A stretch of DNA of 64,000 nt from Calycina herbarum (Eukaryota > Ascomycota > Leotiomycetes > Helotiales > Pezizellaceae): NCBI GenBank assembly GCA_001414485.1, contig LLEY01000194.1, positions 43,410 to 107,409 on the forward strand. The letters are read 5' to 3'. The notes beneath the pieces are model-generated. The model was not told the DNA's origin. It made no database searches and was given only the letters and a program-made list of their open reading frames with translations. Of the stretch, positions 36,401 through 48,778 are shown piece after piece. The translations under genes were made by a program, and so were the position numbers. Every line of letters starts with the position of its first letter. The stretch's first letter is position 1.

Positions 36401-37600
36401 TTGATTCTGCGTGCACTCCACGTGAACCAAGATAAGACAAAGCTGCTTCTGAGGCCTGACAAGACAGTCATCACTCAAGACCATCACATTTGGCCGACCC
36501 TTACAGAAGATGACTGGATCAAGGTCGAAACGCAATTACGGGATCTCATCTTGAATGACTATGGCAAGAAGAACAATGTCAATACCTCCAGTTTGACAAG
36601 CAGCGAAGTCCGAGATATCATTCTCGGCATGGAAATCAGCGCGCCTTCGATGCAACGTCAACAGGCAGCTGAAATTGAGAAGCAGCAACAAGAACAGCAG
36701 CAGCTCACTGCCGTAACGACCAAGACGCAAAATGTCCATGGTGAGGATATTATTGTGACAACCACCTCACAATTTGAACAACAGACCTTCGCATCGAAAA
36801 CGGAGTGGCGAACCAGGGCTATTGCAACCTCCAATCTCCGGACTCGAGCGAATAACATCTACATCTCATCCGACGACATCAAGGAAGACGATCATTACAC
36901 CTACATCATGCCCAAGAACATCCTCAAGCGGTTCATTACGATCGCGGATCTACGGGTGCAGGTGGCCGGCTACCTGTATGGATCGTCGCCCCCTGACAAC
37001 GATCAAGTCAAGGAGATCAGATGCATAGTGATGGTGCCTCAGATTGGGAATACACGCGATATTCAACTTCCCCAACAGCTTCCACAACATGAATACCTTG
37101 ATCAGCTGGAGCCTCTTGGTATCATCCACACGGTGTCGGGCAACGAGCCACCGTACATGAGTGCTATGGATGTGACGCAGCATTCACGACTCATGAACGC
37201 ACACAAGTCTTGGGATAAGAAAACGGTCAGTATGACGGTCTCCTTTACACCTGGGAGTGTGTCCCTAGCATCGTGGGCTCTTACTCCTGCTGGGTATAAG
37301 TGGGGTGCAGAAAACAAGGACATGGGCAGCGATCAACCCCAAGGATTCAGCACAAATATGGGGGAGAAATGTCAACTGCTACTCAGTGACAAGATTCGAG
37401 GCTACTTCCTCGTGCCAGAGAACAACACGTGGAACTACAGCTTCATGGGAAGTTCATTTGGTGGAATCGAGAAGAAGCCAGTGCATGTGAAGATTGATAC
37501 GCCACTGCCATTTTACAGTGACCAGCATCGGCCGCTTCACTTTCAGAACTTCGCCGAGTTGGAAAATCTTTGGGCAGATCGTGAGGACGCTTTTGCTTAA
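30449..37600 (+). CDS. prp8: Pre-mRNA splicing factor Prp8 (U5 snRNP), intein-free
   Basis: The scaffold of the spliceosome's catalytic core, holding U5/U6 snRNA and the splice sites. Exons are 30449-35051 and 35112-37600, with a 60-nt intron (GTAAGT..TTTGCAG) within ASGFEES; the product is 2,363 residues against about 2,335 in human. The order matches the family: Pro-rich N-terminus ([12 protein letters not shown]), PROCN-type region, reverse-transcriptase-like palm, endonuclease-like and RNase H-like domains ([15 protein letters not shown] near its start), and a C-terminal MPN/Jab1 domain ([13 protein letters not shown] onward). A Gln-rich stretch lies before the MPN domain. Many ascomycete prp8 genes carry an intein in the C-terminal third; none is present here. 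The last about 25 residues (DTPLPFY to DREDAFA) replace the acidic HRPSHFLNFALL-like metazoan tail with a longer one. Confidence 0.98.
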
Positions 37601-40600
37601 GGGTTTCTTTGTGTGTTACAGGCTATCATCAAGGAAGTCGGTCAGATCTTTAGGATCATCGTCATTGCAGGAAAATAAGGTTGAGGGAAGGGACATCTTT
37701 GCGTTGTTCAATGATCTGAGGCGCGTGTACGAAATCTTGGTAAAAGGCGTTTGATCGGAGCGGGGGAGTGTTGTATCAATGTGTCTTGTCTTGTAGGTTT
37801 ATTAAGCATAAATTTTTATATTTTTCCCGTGGCCTAGCCTAAGGTCTCTCGTCTCAGCCGTCTACAAGTGTGACGTTTGCGTGCGTGATTGATCGACAGA
37901 TTGTCTGTTAGGGGTGTAAAGCGTGGTTTGTGGATGGATCTCGCCATCGACAATACTCGAGTTCAAGGTTACCCGGAGAAATCCCCAAAACTTCTTCCAG
38001 TCACTGAACAGCCTGGAGACAGTGGTCTGAATATTTTTGCGAACAAGAAATTTTTTATTATCAGCAGGAGTATATCGACGCGTAGTTTGGAATCTCACGA
38101 TGGTTGCTAGAGGCCGGATGATGGAGTTGCCATGCGATGAGCTTCACGGTTCATGCATAGGCGGTTGGGGCTGGGCGGGTAGGTAGGTCATTCGGTGGGC
38201 GTGCAGATTACCGGCGTATCGGAATTTTTCAGAAGTCGGTTGGTTGGGCCAGAGGCGGATGATCTGAGTAGGATCCAGTGTAAGATGTGCAGTAAGTAAT
38301 GCAGTTATGCAGGAACGGAGCCGTTATCCGGGAAGCGGTTGGAGGGGAAGAGGGGGTTTGTGATGCAGTTAGGGCGCTAGTTGGAAAAGGAATAATGTAT
38401 TGTAAGCTTTTGTACGAGGTGTAGCGAGTACTTGGAGAATACAGTTTGATATGTGTGAGGTACTTGTAGACAATTGTGTGTTTTTGAATTCAACTCGCTA
38501 TTCTAGGCTAAAGTCAGTCAAAAGTTGCCAAATGAGAATTATATTAATAGAAATAATAGCCAGCTCTATCCAAACCTGACACTGAGTATGTTTATTTATA
38601 ATGCTCTGTTGGAGGTTCTGGCGTTGCTTCAAGTTACCAAGTATTTCGTTGTTCCTGTCTGTGTGTACTCAAGTATACCAAGGTTCGTCGTGGGAGTTGC
38701 ATCACCGGAACGTTGTCCCTTCCTGCAGAGTTGTCGATGCATGCAGCAGCGAGGCATCTACCTTCCATTTGTGAGTTAATTGCAGATTGGCCTGTTCGCC
38801 CGCTCGGCTATGGTCGTGTATCTCGTCTTCATCCAAACTCTCAACGTTCCTCTCCGCAAAACCAAGTCTGTTCCCGTTCTCACTCTGCATGTTCGATTTT
38901 TCTCCGCCAAACCCGCACGAGACACCAAACTCATGCACCTTCCCCAAACCCTGACTCGACAGTCAACACGGTTCACAGCTTTAACCAGACTTCTGACCGC
39001 ATTTAGAAATGTCAGCTCAGATGCCACCCATCCGCTCCATCCCAACTTCACCAACAATGTCACTCCCAAGCCACAGATCAAGCGTCCATAAGCTTAAGTT
39101 CCACAATCCGTATCTTTTTTTCCACGGTACGAGTGCCGACGATTAGGACAAGCCCTCCGGCACCGCGAAACAGTGACAAATATCGAGAAAAGTCGGCGAC
39201 TTTCTGCTCCTCCTCCGGCGCATCGTTCCTTTTGTCTGTTCTGCTCTCTGCTCCATCGACCTAATTTTGATATCAACTCGCCGAGCAACAATTGGAACTT
39301 CACGAGCTTGCCGTGCCACGCCACGCCATGACGCCTCAGCCGTTCGCTGGGAATAGATGCTGGAAGTAGTGTGGAAGGACAGAATGCATGATTTGGATGA
39401 CGGAGGAGGTTCGAGCCCAAGCCGAACCTGGTCTTTTCCACGCGGTCTGAAGAGGGATCCCTTCATCCACCTTCCTCACAACACCATCAACACCACATGT
39501 CGTTGACGGTCAAGTGCAGACCACGCTCAATGAAGCGTGGTCCATCTCAACCTCCCCTCCCTCAAGACAACAGCATAAAGCGTTAATATTACTGTACACT
39601 GTCAATATTACCGCCGCCCCACGACCAGGTTGCTCGGCTGGTCTAGACATGGCCAGGGCAGCGAAAATCCCATCTCGAATCGTGCAGTCGCTGATCAGCA
39701 ATCGGACGGCGAGCCTGCGAGTTTGCCAGCAGCATTGCCATTGCCGCCGCGTCTACGGAGTTGCCTCGAGACCTCCGTGATGTGCACCAAGGGACCTGTT
39801 ATATGATGCTTTATATCGTTTGATAGACGCCCTTCGAACGCACATCTTCAACCAGCGCAAGAGACACAGCCCAAAAGACTGGACTTGGAGGTTTGGAAAT
39901 GCTACAGTTCCAATGCGCATTTCGAAAAGGCCAGCTGTTCGTTTGGTTTCCATTTTTTCGGTCAGCGCGACTGAAGTTGTAATTGCTCTTGGTCCGTACG
40001 TTCTGATCTTCGTCGCGTCGTCAACTAGTTTTGGCTGCATTATTCTTCATTTCCGTGCCAGTGGTCGTTGGACCTATGGCTGCAGTCACTGCATGCGTGC
40101 TTCAATTGTCAATATAACAAGATCCTGGTGCATTAACACCTTTTTCGGTTCCGAAAATAATGCCTGCGCTGTTCCCTAGGGGGTCCCCGTTCAAACTCCA
40201 GTCTTTTGGGGAGCCTCGAGATGTCCAAAGGAGAGGGTCTTCCGCTCGAAAATCCCTTGGGCCTTGGAGGGCAGCCGCCTTGCTGGCCCGGGTTCTCCCC
40301 CTCCCCCCTTCATGGCAACCCTGTAAGGCGAGACAACCTTGAGAAGTAAGTATCCCTGTTGTGCCGAACAATGCCTGTCTCTTGACAAAATCAAGATGCG
40401 TGCGGGTCCATGCCAGCATGCCTCCGCACCTGGCAACCCTCTCCCAAGGCGGCAAGGGTCCAGTTTCAGCATCATCGCCAACACTCGCAGTCCAAAATTG
40501 TAGAGATGCAAAGGAGATGGTGTCTCAGAAGCTTCTATGCAGACTTCTAGAGCTCATGCTGGTGGGCCAGCAGTAACGCCATGCCCGCGAAGTCGAGGGC

Positions 40601-41312
40601 AGCAACCACTTGGCAAGCTGGCAGATGCCTGCCTGTCCACATTGTCAAGTCCTCAAGTCCTCAAGAAACTCCTCCATCCATGCCCCCTCTCATCCCCATG
40701 CAAAAACCGGCTCGGGATTTCACAAAGCTGGAATCTGCTGGAGCTCCCAATCGGGACGTGGGTGACCAAGGGCATGAATGCCCCCCCCAAAGAGTCGCTC
40801 CACATGCATCTCTAACCCTGTTGCTCAACACAAAATTCGTCTCGTCCATGGCGAATCACTGATCTGCTTGGATTGATTTCCATACTTGTCTGCACCTTTA
40901 ATTACTAGCCCAGATCTGGTCAATGCCGGAACTCACACAAAGATCAGACGATAGATATAATGCAAAGGCATGCCCTCCCTAGAAAGTTCTCCTGCTCTAT
41001 CGCAACTTGTTCCTATACCACCCTATCGACTACCGACAGCGTCCCTCACGGAAGAAGGTTGACCCTTTTGTTTCGAGTCTCATAGCATTTGCCTATCAAA
41101 TGCTTTACTCGGCAACTGAACATTCAACCTATATCAGAGCATTATATAGACAAACTTCGAAACACGAACAGTCGCACTGCACCTAAAAACAAACAACCGA
41201 CACGGCATCAACGAGCCTTGTGGAAACATAACACGACCCAGCAGTGATCCAGCACGTAGTAAGTCTGCCCCCGGCGACCTGCGAAAGCAGTTCGCTGTGG
41301 CGGAATCCATGC
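37601..41312. other. Long intergenic region upstream of the Myb gene
   Basis: About 3.7 kb without a supported gene. 37.6-38.5 kb is the prp8 3' flank. 38.7-40.9 kb is GC-richer and has many short overlapping frames on both strands (for example 39514-39780 and 40102-40455), none with a domain or splice pattern. That is what a long regulatory region or leader with upstream frames would look like. 40.9-41.3 kb probably holds the leader of the Myb gene. Confidence 0.45.
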
Positions 41313-42304
41313 ATGTCTGGGTATCGGCCAGGCCACGATACAAATCCATATATCGACTATGTTCCTCAACCCGAATCCCATCCCGAGGAGCGAGTCTTCG
41401 GGTCCCATTCAGACATCCAACAACACGGCACCGGTCAAGGCCTCAATACACCTCATGGACACTACGGAGGGCAGCAACATCCGCAACATCATCAACAGCC
41501 AGCTCACCCGCAACACCAAGCGTATCCGGGGCCACTTGCACCCGAAATGGCCCACCATCAATCACCTCAATATGGTGGTGGGCAGCCCCATATGATGTTT
41601 GGTCCACCACGGCCGATGCAATCAGCTTCCGGAATCAAGAGGCCACGAGAAGATGAGGAGCTACAGGAGATGGGGTTGCCACTGCCACAAATGGGAGACA
41701 TGTCGATGCCTTCACACATGCAACCACCACAGATGGGGGATTATCCGTCCATGCATACACCACAGCAGCAATTTCATGGGCACCAGCTTCCGCAATCCCT
41801 CCATCCTCCAAAACGGGCTCGTGGAGATGAACATAGCTCAAGCATGCTATCCCCACCACCTGGTGGAGCGCCGAGTATGGTAGGACATCCAGATATGCCC
41901 GAACCAGCTCAGAGGCCGCGCGGGCCAAAGTTGAAGTTCACGCCGGAAGATGATCAAAAGCTAGTAGATTTGAAGGAGAACAAGAACTTGACGTGGAAAC
42001 AAATTGCGGAGTTTTTCCCAGGACGGTCTTCAGGCACATTGCAAGTTCGCTATTGTACAAAGTTAAAAGCGAAGACAACGCAATGGACTGACGAGACTGT
42101 AAGTTCACTTCACATGCCTGGAAACCATTCCTTTGCTAATGTTTGCATCAGATCCAAAAACTTCGAACTGCGCTTCATGACTACGAGCAGGAGAAGTGGC
42201 GCATTGTAGCACAAAAGGTTGGCACAGGCTTCACATCGGCCGCTTGCAAAGAGAAAGCTATGGAAATAGATCTCCCTCACTCACAGCCACGCAATGAGTT
42301 ATAG
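41313..42304 (+). CDS. Myb/SANT-domain protein, probable transcription regulator
   Basis: Exons are 41313-42098 and 42152-42304, with a 53-nt intron (GTAAGT, GCTAATG); the product is 312 residues. The N-terminal about 200 residues are rich in Pro, Gln, His, Gly and Met (QQHPQHHQQPAHPQHQAYPG), typical of a disordered activation-type region. A basic patch (IKRPRED, PPKRARGDE) could be a nuclear signal. The C-terminal third has a Myb-like repeat (KFTPEDDQKLVDLKENK, then LTWKQIAEFF, about 208-255). A second, weaker repeat crosses the intron (TQWTDETIQKLRTALHDYEQ, then WRIVAQKV, about 257-300). The start is the Met of MSGYRPGHD. The overlapping upstream ATG at 41309 is out of frame and could lower translation. 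Target genes cannot be told from context. Confidence 0.85.
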
Positions 42305-45300
42305 CATTCAGCGTCTCCAGCAGAGGCACCCGCTTCTGATCCTGGGGACACCGAATACTAGCTCAAAGCAGCAAAAAATGGAACACATTTCCAATGCCAT
42401 AGAATGCATGGCTTTCAAGCCAAGATTCTCCTTCAAATCCGACATTCATCAAATCACTTAAACACTCTCACGTAACGACAATCTGGACGAGCACCCCCTT
42501 GTCAAGTTTTTACCTTTTCGGAGGAGGAAAGGCACAAATTACGTACAACTACTTCACTTCTAAACGATCACTTTTCGCGACTGGAGCGCGCACTTCTTCA
42601 CCACACTCTTTTTTCCTTCATTACATAACAGTACATTTCTGCAACGACACGACCACAATTAACGACTACTTCTCCTATTATTCTTCTCTCTCTCTTCCGC
42701 TGGATGGATTGTCGGAATGGCGGTAAAATGGAATGAGGATATTAAAAACAGGGGTTAGTTGCCAATCACTCTCAACAACACCTTTTGGGCAGAAAGGCAC
42801 ATGGGAAGGCAGGCGTTACTCAAAGAGGTTCTAGTTGCACCGAGGTATATAACGGTGATGAAGGGGGGGGGCACTCTTCTTTCGAGCCCACACCGCCCAC
42901 ATGCAAAAAAGAAATAGGAGGGTGGACTGCAAGCAAGCACAGCGTGGCGCAGGGGCGGGCGATCAATTTTTCATGTTCATTGCATCATCAATAGTCTCTT
43001 TTTTGTTGTTTCCTTGGTTTTTTTATTTTGCTCATCTCATTGTTTGTTGCGCAAAGACTATACCCCAAACCACTTGCGATTTGCTCTCGGCTTATCTACG
43101 ATTATCTATAACTTATATTTCTCCATATATACTTTTTGTGGTGGGACAAACACGAGGCCTTATCTTTTTCTTTGGACCCTTATTGTACTTACTGTTGTGT
43201 GGATATTGGCTGGGAAGATACGAAGAGATGATGGATGGTAATTTATGGGAAGATATTTAGGAGGACATGGAAAGGAATGAGACATTGGGAACAAAAAAGA
43301 TGAAATGCGCAAAGATATATACATATATCAAACATATTATAGATTAGTTTTTAGTTCACGATACCGAGAAGAAATACATTTAATACTCCCTCTTAATCCC
43401 GCTGCACAATCAACTTTTTGGGCGGCGTGGAAAAAGGTTTGCGACTCTTTTTTTTTCCTTGTTTTCAAGGTATGGATTTTGAATTTGAAAATGGTGCATT
43501 GCTGACGAATCTTTAGAATGTTTGTTGTTCCGTCAAGTCCGAGTCGGTCACATATGATACGGTAGCAAACTTCCTCCAGACCTTCCTTTACGATGACTCG
43601 AATTTTTTCTTACGGATCGGTACACCGCAACTCACGGTACGGTGCTGTAGAGCCTAATGTGTGTCGCCTGGCGGCTTACCTTGTTGGTGGGTGGAAGTGA
43701 TGTGGTGGGTTACATCCGTCTGGTGGAGTGGCGAATTGAGGGGAGAGGGGACTTTGGTTGGCGAATGAAGGTTTTGGGTTCGGTCCTTATTGACTAGGGG
43801 ACTCGTTTCTTCTCCAGAGGTTAATGATTTTGTTGGTGGAGGCGAATCAGAAGTCTTGCGCTCGTTCGGAGTTGGTGGATTGGTTGGTGGAGGCGGAATC
43901 GATTTTCTTTTGGTCTACTAGATTTCTCTTGTCTGGTCGGGAGTGGGAGCTGAAAGGGTTGGAAGTTTTCTTGGTTATTGGATCACCCAGGTAAGCACGT
44001 CAACGTACACCAATTGAAGTATCCGGGGACAGAATCTGACACTACCAGGTATTGAGCATCGTGAAGAGCGGTATTCATCGCCCACGAAGGCCTCAAAGGA
44101 TTCATCACAGTTACTCGGTCAGAAAACGCCCGCGATGCCGAGCCGGAAACGGGGGTGTGGTGGTTCTTCTTCAGAGGAAAAGAGGTGTTACGGCTTAGCA
44201 AGCGATCATGGCAAGCAAGCTGACGTGTCGAGTGCTGAGAGGTGGCTTGAAATCTCTTTGCTTTTCTGTAGGTACTGCTTCCCACATAGGTTTTGCTAAC
44301 CTAGCGCAAGCAAGGTACAAGGGGTACTGGGTATTCACAATCTTCCTTGAGGTTCAAGCTCTACCTTGTTTTGTCAAAACCTGACTAAAGAAAGGTAAAT
44401 CGCTCTTGTGATGCCGGCAGATCACAACTTGTCTCAGGTAGCCTGCAAAGATTTGCGATGGTTAAATATGTATGCTTGCAAGCTTTTTTATCGCTACCAA
44501 GTGGTCGATGAGGCGATACCTGAAGAGCCGGTTTCACATACATTTTTTTGGTTAATTTTTGCGATTTCGAATTTCGTTGCCGCTTCCGGGTGGTTGGTTG
44601 GTGTTGGTGGCGGTTGCGGGGGGTCATGAATGGTAGAATGGGGGAGGGGTTGTTAAGGCATAAGATGGGTTTTATAACCGTCATGCGTTGGCGTTCGTTT
44701 TTCTTCTTTTCCTTTCGCTTGCTTGCAACGCGTCGTCGGCAATATCTGATTGAATTGGCACAAGTCTTTTCTCGGTAGTCGCAAGTAGCTGGAGGAAAAA
44801 GAGCAAGTTGTTTTCAGTTCTTGGGGCCATTCTTTGGTTGTGCCGTTGTTGTATTGTGTTTTTCGAGCTTTGGCGGTGATGGGGTGAGGTTGGAGGGATG
44901 TCGTTACATTGGTCTTGGCAGCAAGCGAAGGGGGGAGTAAACTCCACACTCCGCATCTGGGCCTCAGTACCTGTGACCTCGACGCCCTCGATGCGGGGAG
45001 ATTGATATTGCCTATAGATTAGCTTTTGCATCTTGCTCTGCGCCTTATTTAATAGATTAAATCCCAAAATTCCCGATGCTACGACAAGGTAGACGGGAGT
45101 ATCTCGGGTTCGGAAGGGATTTCAGGGGGTTGGCAGGCACACTGCACCAACTTCTTGTCAAGTGGCAAGCAGGGTGGCAAGGCAAGGCTGTCTCCCAAAT
45201 GGTCAGAAATAAGCTGGACTTGGACTTGGAGTGCAGGTTGCAGGTTGCAGATGCAGGCCCATCGTCTTTTTTTCCTTCGTGGTCGGCGGTCGCAGAGAAG

Positions 45301-48300
45301 GCCGCATGAGGGATAGATTTGTGAGGAAGTTGATGAGTGGAGCGGATGATACCGAACCGTGCACAATTCTTCCCCCTTTTTCTAGAACAAAACGGGTCTT
45401 CCAAACAGATCTCGATAAGAAATGCTTCAAGACTCGCAAGATGGTTGAATACGAAAGCTATCTCCGTCGAGTACGGAGTACGAGGGCTCTGATGATTGCG
45501 CAACGGCCACTACTATCCCCCCCTTAACTGTCTGTCATGTGCAAGGGTAGTTTGGCTGTGAAAATGTCTGTGCGTCTACAGACAGTTAAGAGGGCCTTTT
45601 TTATGTTTTCTATTTTAAAAGATCCTGGATGTTTGGGATCGAAATGACGTGTAAAAGCGGAAATATCCACGTCTATTCTAGGTATTCTAGATGGGGGAAA
45701 CAACACCGAACTGTGAGCGGCGATGTGACCAGTGGTATTGGAACTGTTGGAACTGGGGCTTGAAATGGAAATATTGATAGGTTTTGGGAGGGTATGTGGG
45801 ATTGAATGATCTGCAAACGCACCCGGTGCATGGAACAAGACAGGGAAATGATTGTCGAAACTTCAACAATCTTGATACCAGATGTTGCAATGGCCTTTCG
45901 TATCTGGAATCCCTGGCTCGTCACTGCAGCAAGTTTTGCTGGGCGCCTGGTAGATGGAAATTTGTTCAAGATGCAAGAAACGAGGTACCGACCAGCAGCT
46001 GACAGATAGAAACGAAGCAATTTAAATAAGGAACCGTGATGGGCTTACTCGCTGCCCCTTCATCAAACAAACTGTCTTCTAGAAGGCCATTCTGTGCATG
46101 CTTGGAATTTCCAACAATAGCCTCAACATGAACGCATCCCCTCGGAGATTTTGCGGTCTTTCAAGGCGTCTGCTCGTGGCAGGCCTGTCTGCTGATGCGG
46201 GTGAACTTCAGGGGTTTGCAAGAATCACCCTTCACTAACCACGACGTGGGAGACGAGGTTCAGAAGGGTATTTCACGAGCATGTTCCATTGTTTCTAGTG
46301 CTGCCGTGAATCCACAACATTCAGGCGAAGGCTTGTTTTGGTGCTCGTACCCTGTGTGTTGCAGTGACGATGGCTTCATAATTTCGTTCCGGCTTGTACG
46401 GGGTTTGGACAATTGCATTGCATTCGTCGCATAAAACAATCAAACTTTTCTTGGTGGTTTGGATGCTTCCTCCCATGGCATTAAAGATATCTTTGTGGTC
46501 ACCGGTTTCTTCAAGGTGGGTTGTGATACTGTTGGGCTCCCTGACGAGGTTTCAACTTTGCCGCTGTTCTTTGGCGATACGCCTTGCGACTTCATTTCTT
46601 CTCTGGTACCATCGGCCTTATGCTTAGCCTATACCGCCTATTCGTGCCCTGCTCGACATCTGGCATGAATATGTATCAAAAGTTACACTCCGCCGTGGAT
46701 TGTGCAGTAGTTTTCATGCTTTCGTAACTCTGTGGTAGAGGCTCATTGGAGTATGGGGGATTTAGAAATAACCCAAAAAATGCTTGAATGTACGTTTTAT
46801 ATGGCCATGAACTAGAGTCACTAGGAAGCTATCCGTGTTTGGTGGTCGGTACCTGGAAGTGATCGAGTAGCTGTTTGCAATGAGCCCTTAGGGTTGTACA
46901 AGCTGAGTATATTCTAATATGAGATTGTTCGGGTTCGAGGTGACTGTAGGGTTGATGATGGGTCTCTGTGAACAGTTATCCATCCCATCGACTGACGAAA
47001 ACACTTGCATAGGCTCGCGGAGGACATTAAAAGCGGCAGTAAATAAATCACCCGTTGTTCTCAGCTTCTGTACAGTACGGTTGAACTTCGGAACTTGATT
47101 GTTCTAAAATACCCGGGTTAAGATAATCTACTTACTTTACCCTAGAAAGTCGGAACAATGAGGGCTCCAGAGGCAGGTACGAACCTAAAAAGTATTTACC
47201 GCCACTTTTAATGTCCACCGTGAGATAGGTTACCGAAGTGCCAGAAAAAAGGGGGGTTAAAGTGAGGGTCTGGCTGATAGATAGTCTCAGTGAACGGGAA
47301 GGAAGAAGTTCTTGAAGCAGCAAAATATGTCTCAAAAGCATCAAATCATATTGTCTATGCATGATATTCAAACTTTGGGATAATACCTCTGAATTTATAG
47401 ATTCCCTCTTGGTCCAGACTTCTTTGAAACCCAATTATTCTTGTCTACGACAAAAGAAATCTCGGGACGTGCCCTCGAAATCCAAGTTTCGTGGTAGAGC
47501 AAAAAATGATTGGATGCTTGTGCAAAGTTCTGGTGTTGTTGTGGGGATTGATATGGCTTTTTAAGTCAGTAGTCTTCGGGGAAATGTTCCGGTGCTAAGG
47601 TGAACTCTGCCGGTAGAAAGGGTAGTACATCTCGAAAGGAAAGAGCTTGATTTTAGTGAGGCACTCTTTGTGAAGTGTGAGAAGTCAAGATTGAGTTCGC
47701 GCATGATTTATTGTGCCTATCTAGATATAGGACCTTAATCAAGAAGTATTGGGGACTTTGAGATACACCATCAACGACATGCGAGTTTGGGAGGGTTAAT
47801 ACGGTAGGGATTGATTAAGTTTTATTATATTTCCTAGGACCATTATTGGAGGACAGGCGGAAGATCGTTTGAGGGCGAGAGGCTTTTAGGTCCACCCATT
47901 TTAATACTTGAAGTCACGCCCTTGGCTTAAGGATTTTGCTTAACTGTTCTAGCACTTTCCTCCTTCGGGAAAAGCGCCATACTCCAGAGAAGCGGGAACT
48001 GTTCTTATTCTTAATCAAAAGAAAGAGTAGAATAATAGTCCGTTTCCCTTCATGGTGCCTTAATCTCGCCATGAAAAATACGCGAACACTTCACACTTAA
48101 TTACCTACACGACCCCCCCGCGCCACCCCCCCAATAGCCTTATCCCGACATTCCGATTTCCCCGTGTACTATACCACGATAAATACGATAATCAATACTA
48201 CCTCATCACAATTCGAGTGCCATAGGAGATTCTTAAGAAGGCTTGGCCAAACATGGACCAGTCAAGTAAGCAGGAGTGTGCTGAGTATGTTATAAACCTT

Positions 48301-48307
48301 TGTAAAG
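42305..48307. other. Six-kilobase region without a supported gene
   Basis: 42.3-43.5 kb is likely the 3' flank of the Myb gene. 43.5-46.0 kb has scattered short frames (45057-45503 on the minus strand is the longest) without domains. 46.2-46.7 kb is open in two plus frames (46195-46434, 46459-46668), but neither starts with a convincing ATG nor looks familiar. MITE copy 5 lies at 47014-47224. Past 47.2 kb the sequence is AT-rich, with C runs at about 48110-48130. Confidence 0.45.
47014..47224. mobile_element. MITE-like element, copy 5, with 5-bp target duplication
   Basis: The left end CTCGCGGAGGACATT with AAAAGCGGCAGTAAAT, and the right end ATTTACCGCCACTTTT with AATGTCCACCGTGAG, are inverted copies with a few mismatches. 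Both sides carry ATAGG (47009-47013 and 47225-47229), a direct repeat expected from insertion. The length is 211 bp. The interior has CCCGTTGTTC and GGTACGAACC. There is no coding capacity. Confidence 0.8.
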
Positions 48308-48778
48308 TTGGCGCAAAGAGGGAAGGACAAGTTATGCGGGATTAAAGGGGGTCGTTTAGCAAAATATAGATCAGATCTAGGAGGTGTCCTGGAGCAGAGG
48401 ATTGGCCTTGTGATAGCTTCTGCTTGCACAGTGCAAAGAACTCGGCATAAAATGCGCTACTTTCTGCACCATTGTGATATGGGGCCAACGAATGTTCTTG
48501 TAGATCTGTCCACAGGCTGCAAAGTTGGAGTTTTTGATTGGAACAGGACAAAGTTCGGCGTTTGTGGGGCAATGTATGTTGGCCACACCCGCTTTGGGAA
48601 GGGAGAAACAGCGGAGTATATACAGCAAGAAGGATTCCCAGATATGATAAATGCATGGAGGAAAATGCACTCGGTTTCAAAAGAGCAAGTACTGAATAGA
48701 GTAAGTAGGTTTAGAGCAAGATCAAAACTATCCCAGAAAGAAATGAACTCACGCCCAAGATGGCTGTACGTATTTTAA
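48308..48778 (+). pseudogene. Remnant of an aminoglycoside phosphotransferase-like (APH-fold) kinase
   Basis: The frame contains HHCDMGPTNVLVD, then KVGVFDWNRTKF. These correspond to the catalytic HxDxxxxN and the metal-binding Asp-Trp of fungal APH-like proteins. The frame has no ATG until 48451, just before the catalytic motif, and no N-terminal lobe is recognisable upstream. The C-terminal part continues with AWRKMHSVSKEQVLNR and ends early. I read it as a degraded copy; a spliced gene with unseen upstream exons is less likely. Confidence 0.5.

Noticed and set aside
45057..45503. 148-codon minus-strand frame
   Set aside because: Low-complexity composition with no motif, start context or splice partner.
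46195..46668. Region open in two plus-strand frames
   Set aside because: The frames lack convincing ATG starts and recognisable protein features on either strand; a remnant is possible but cannot be supported.
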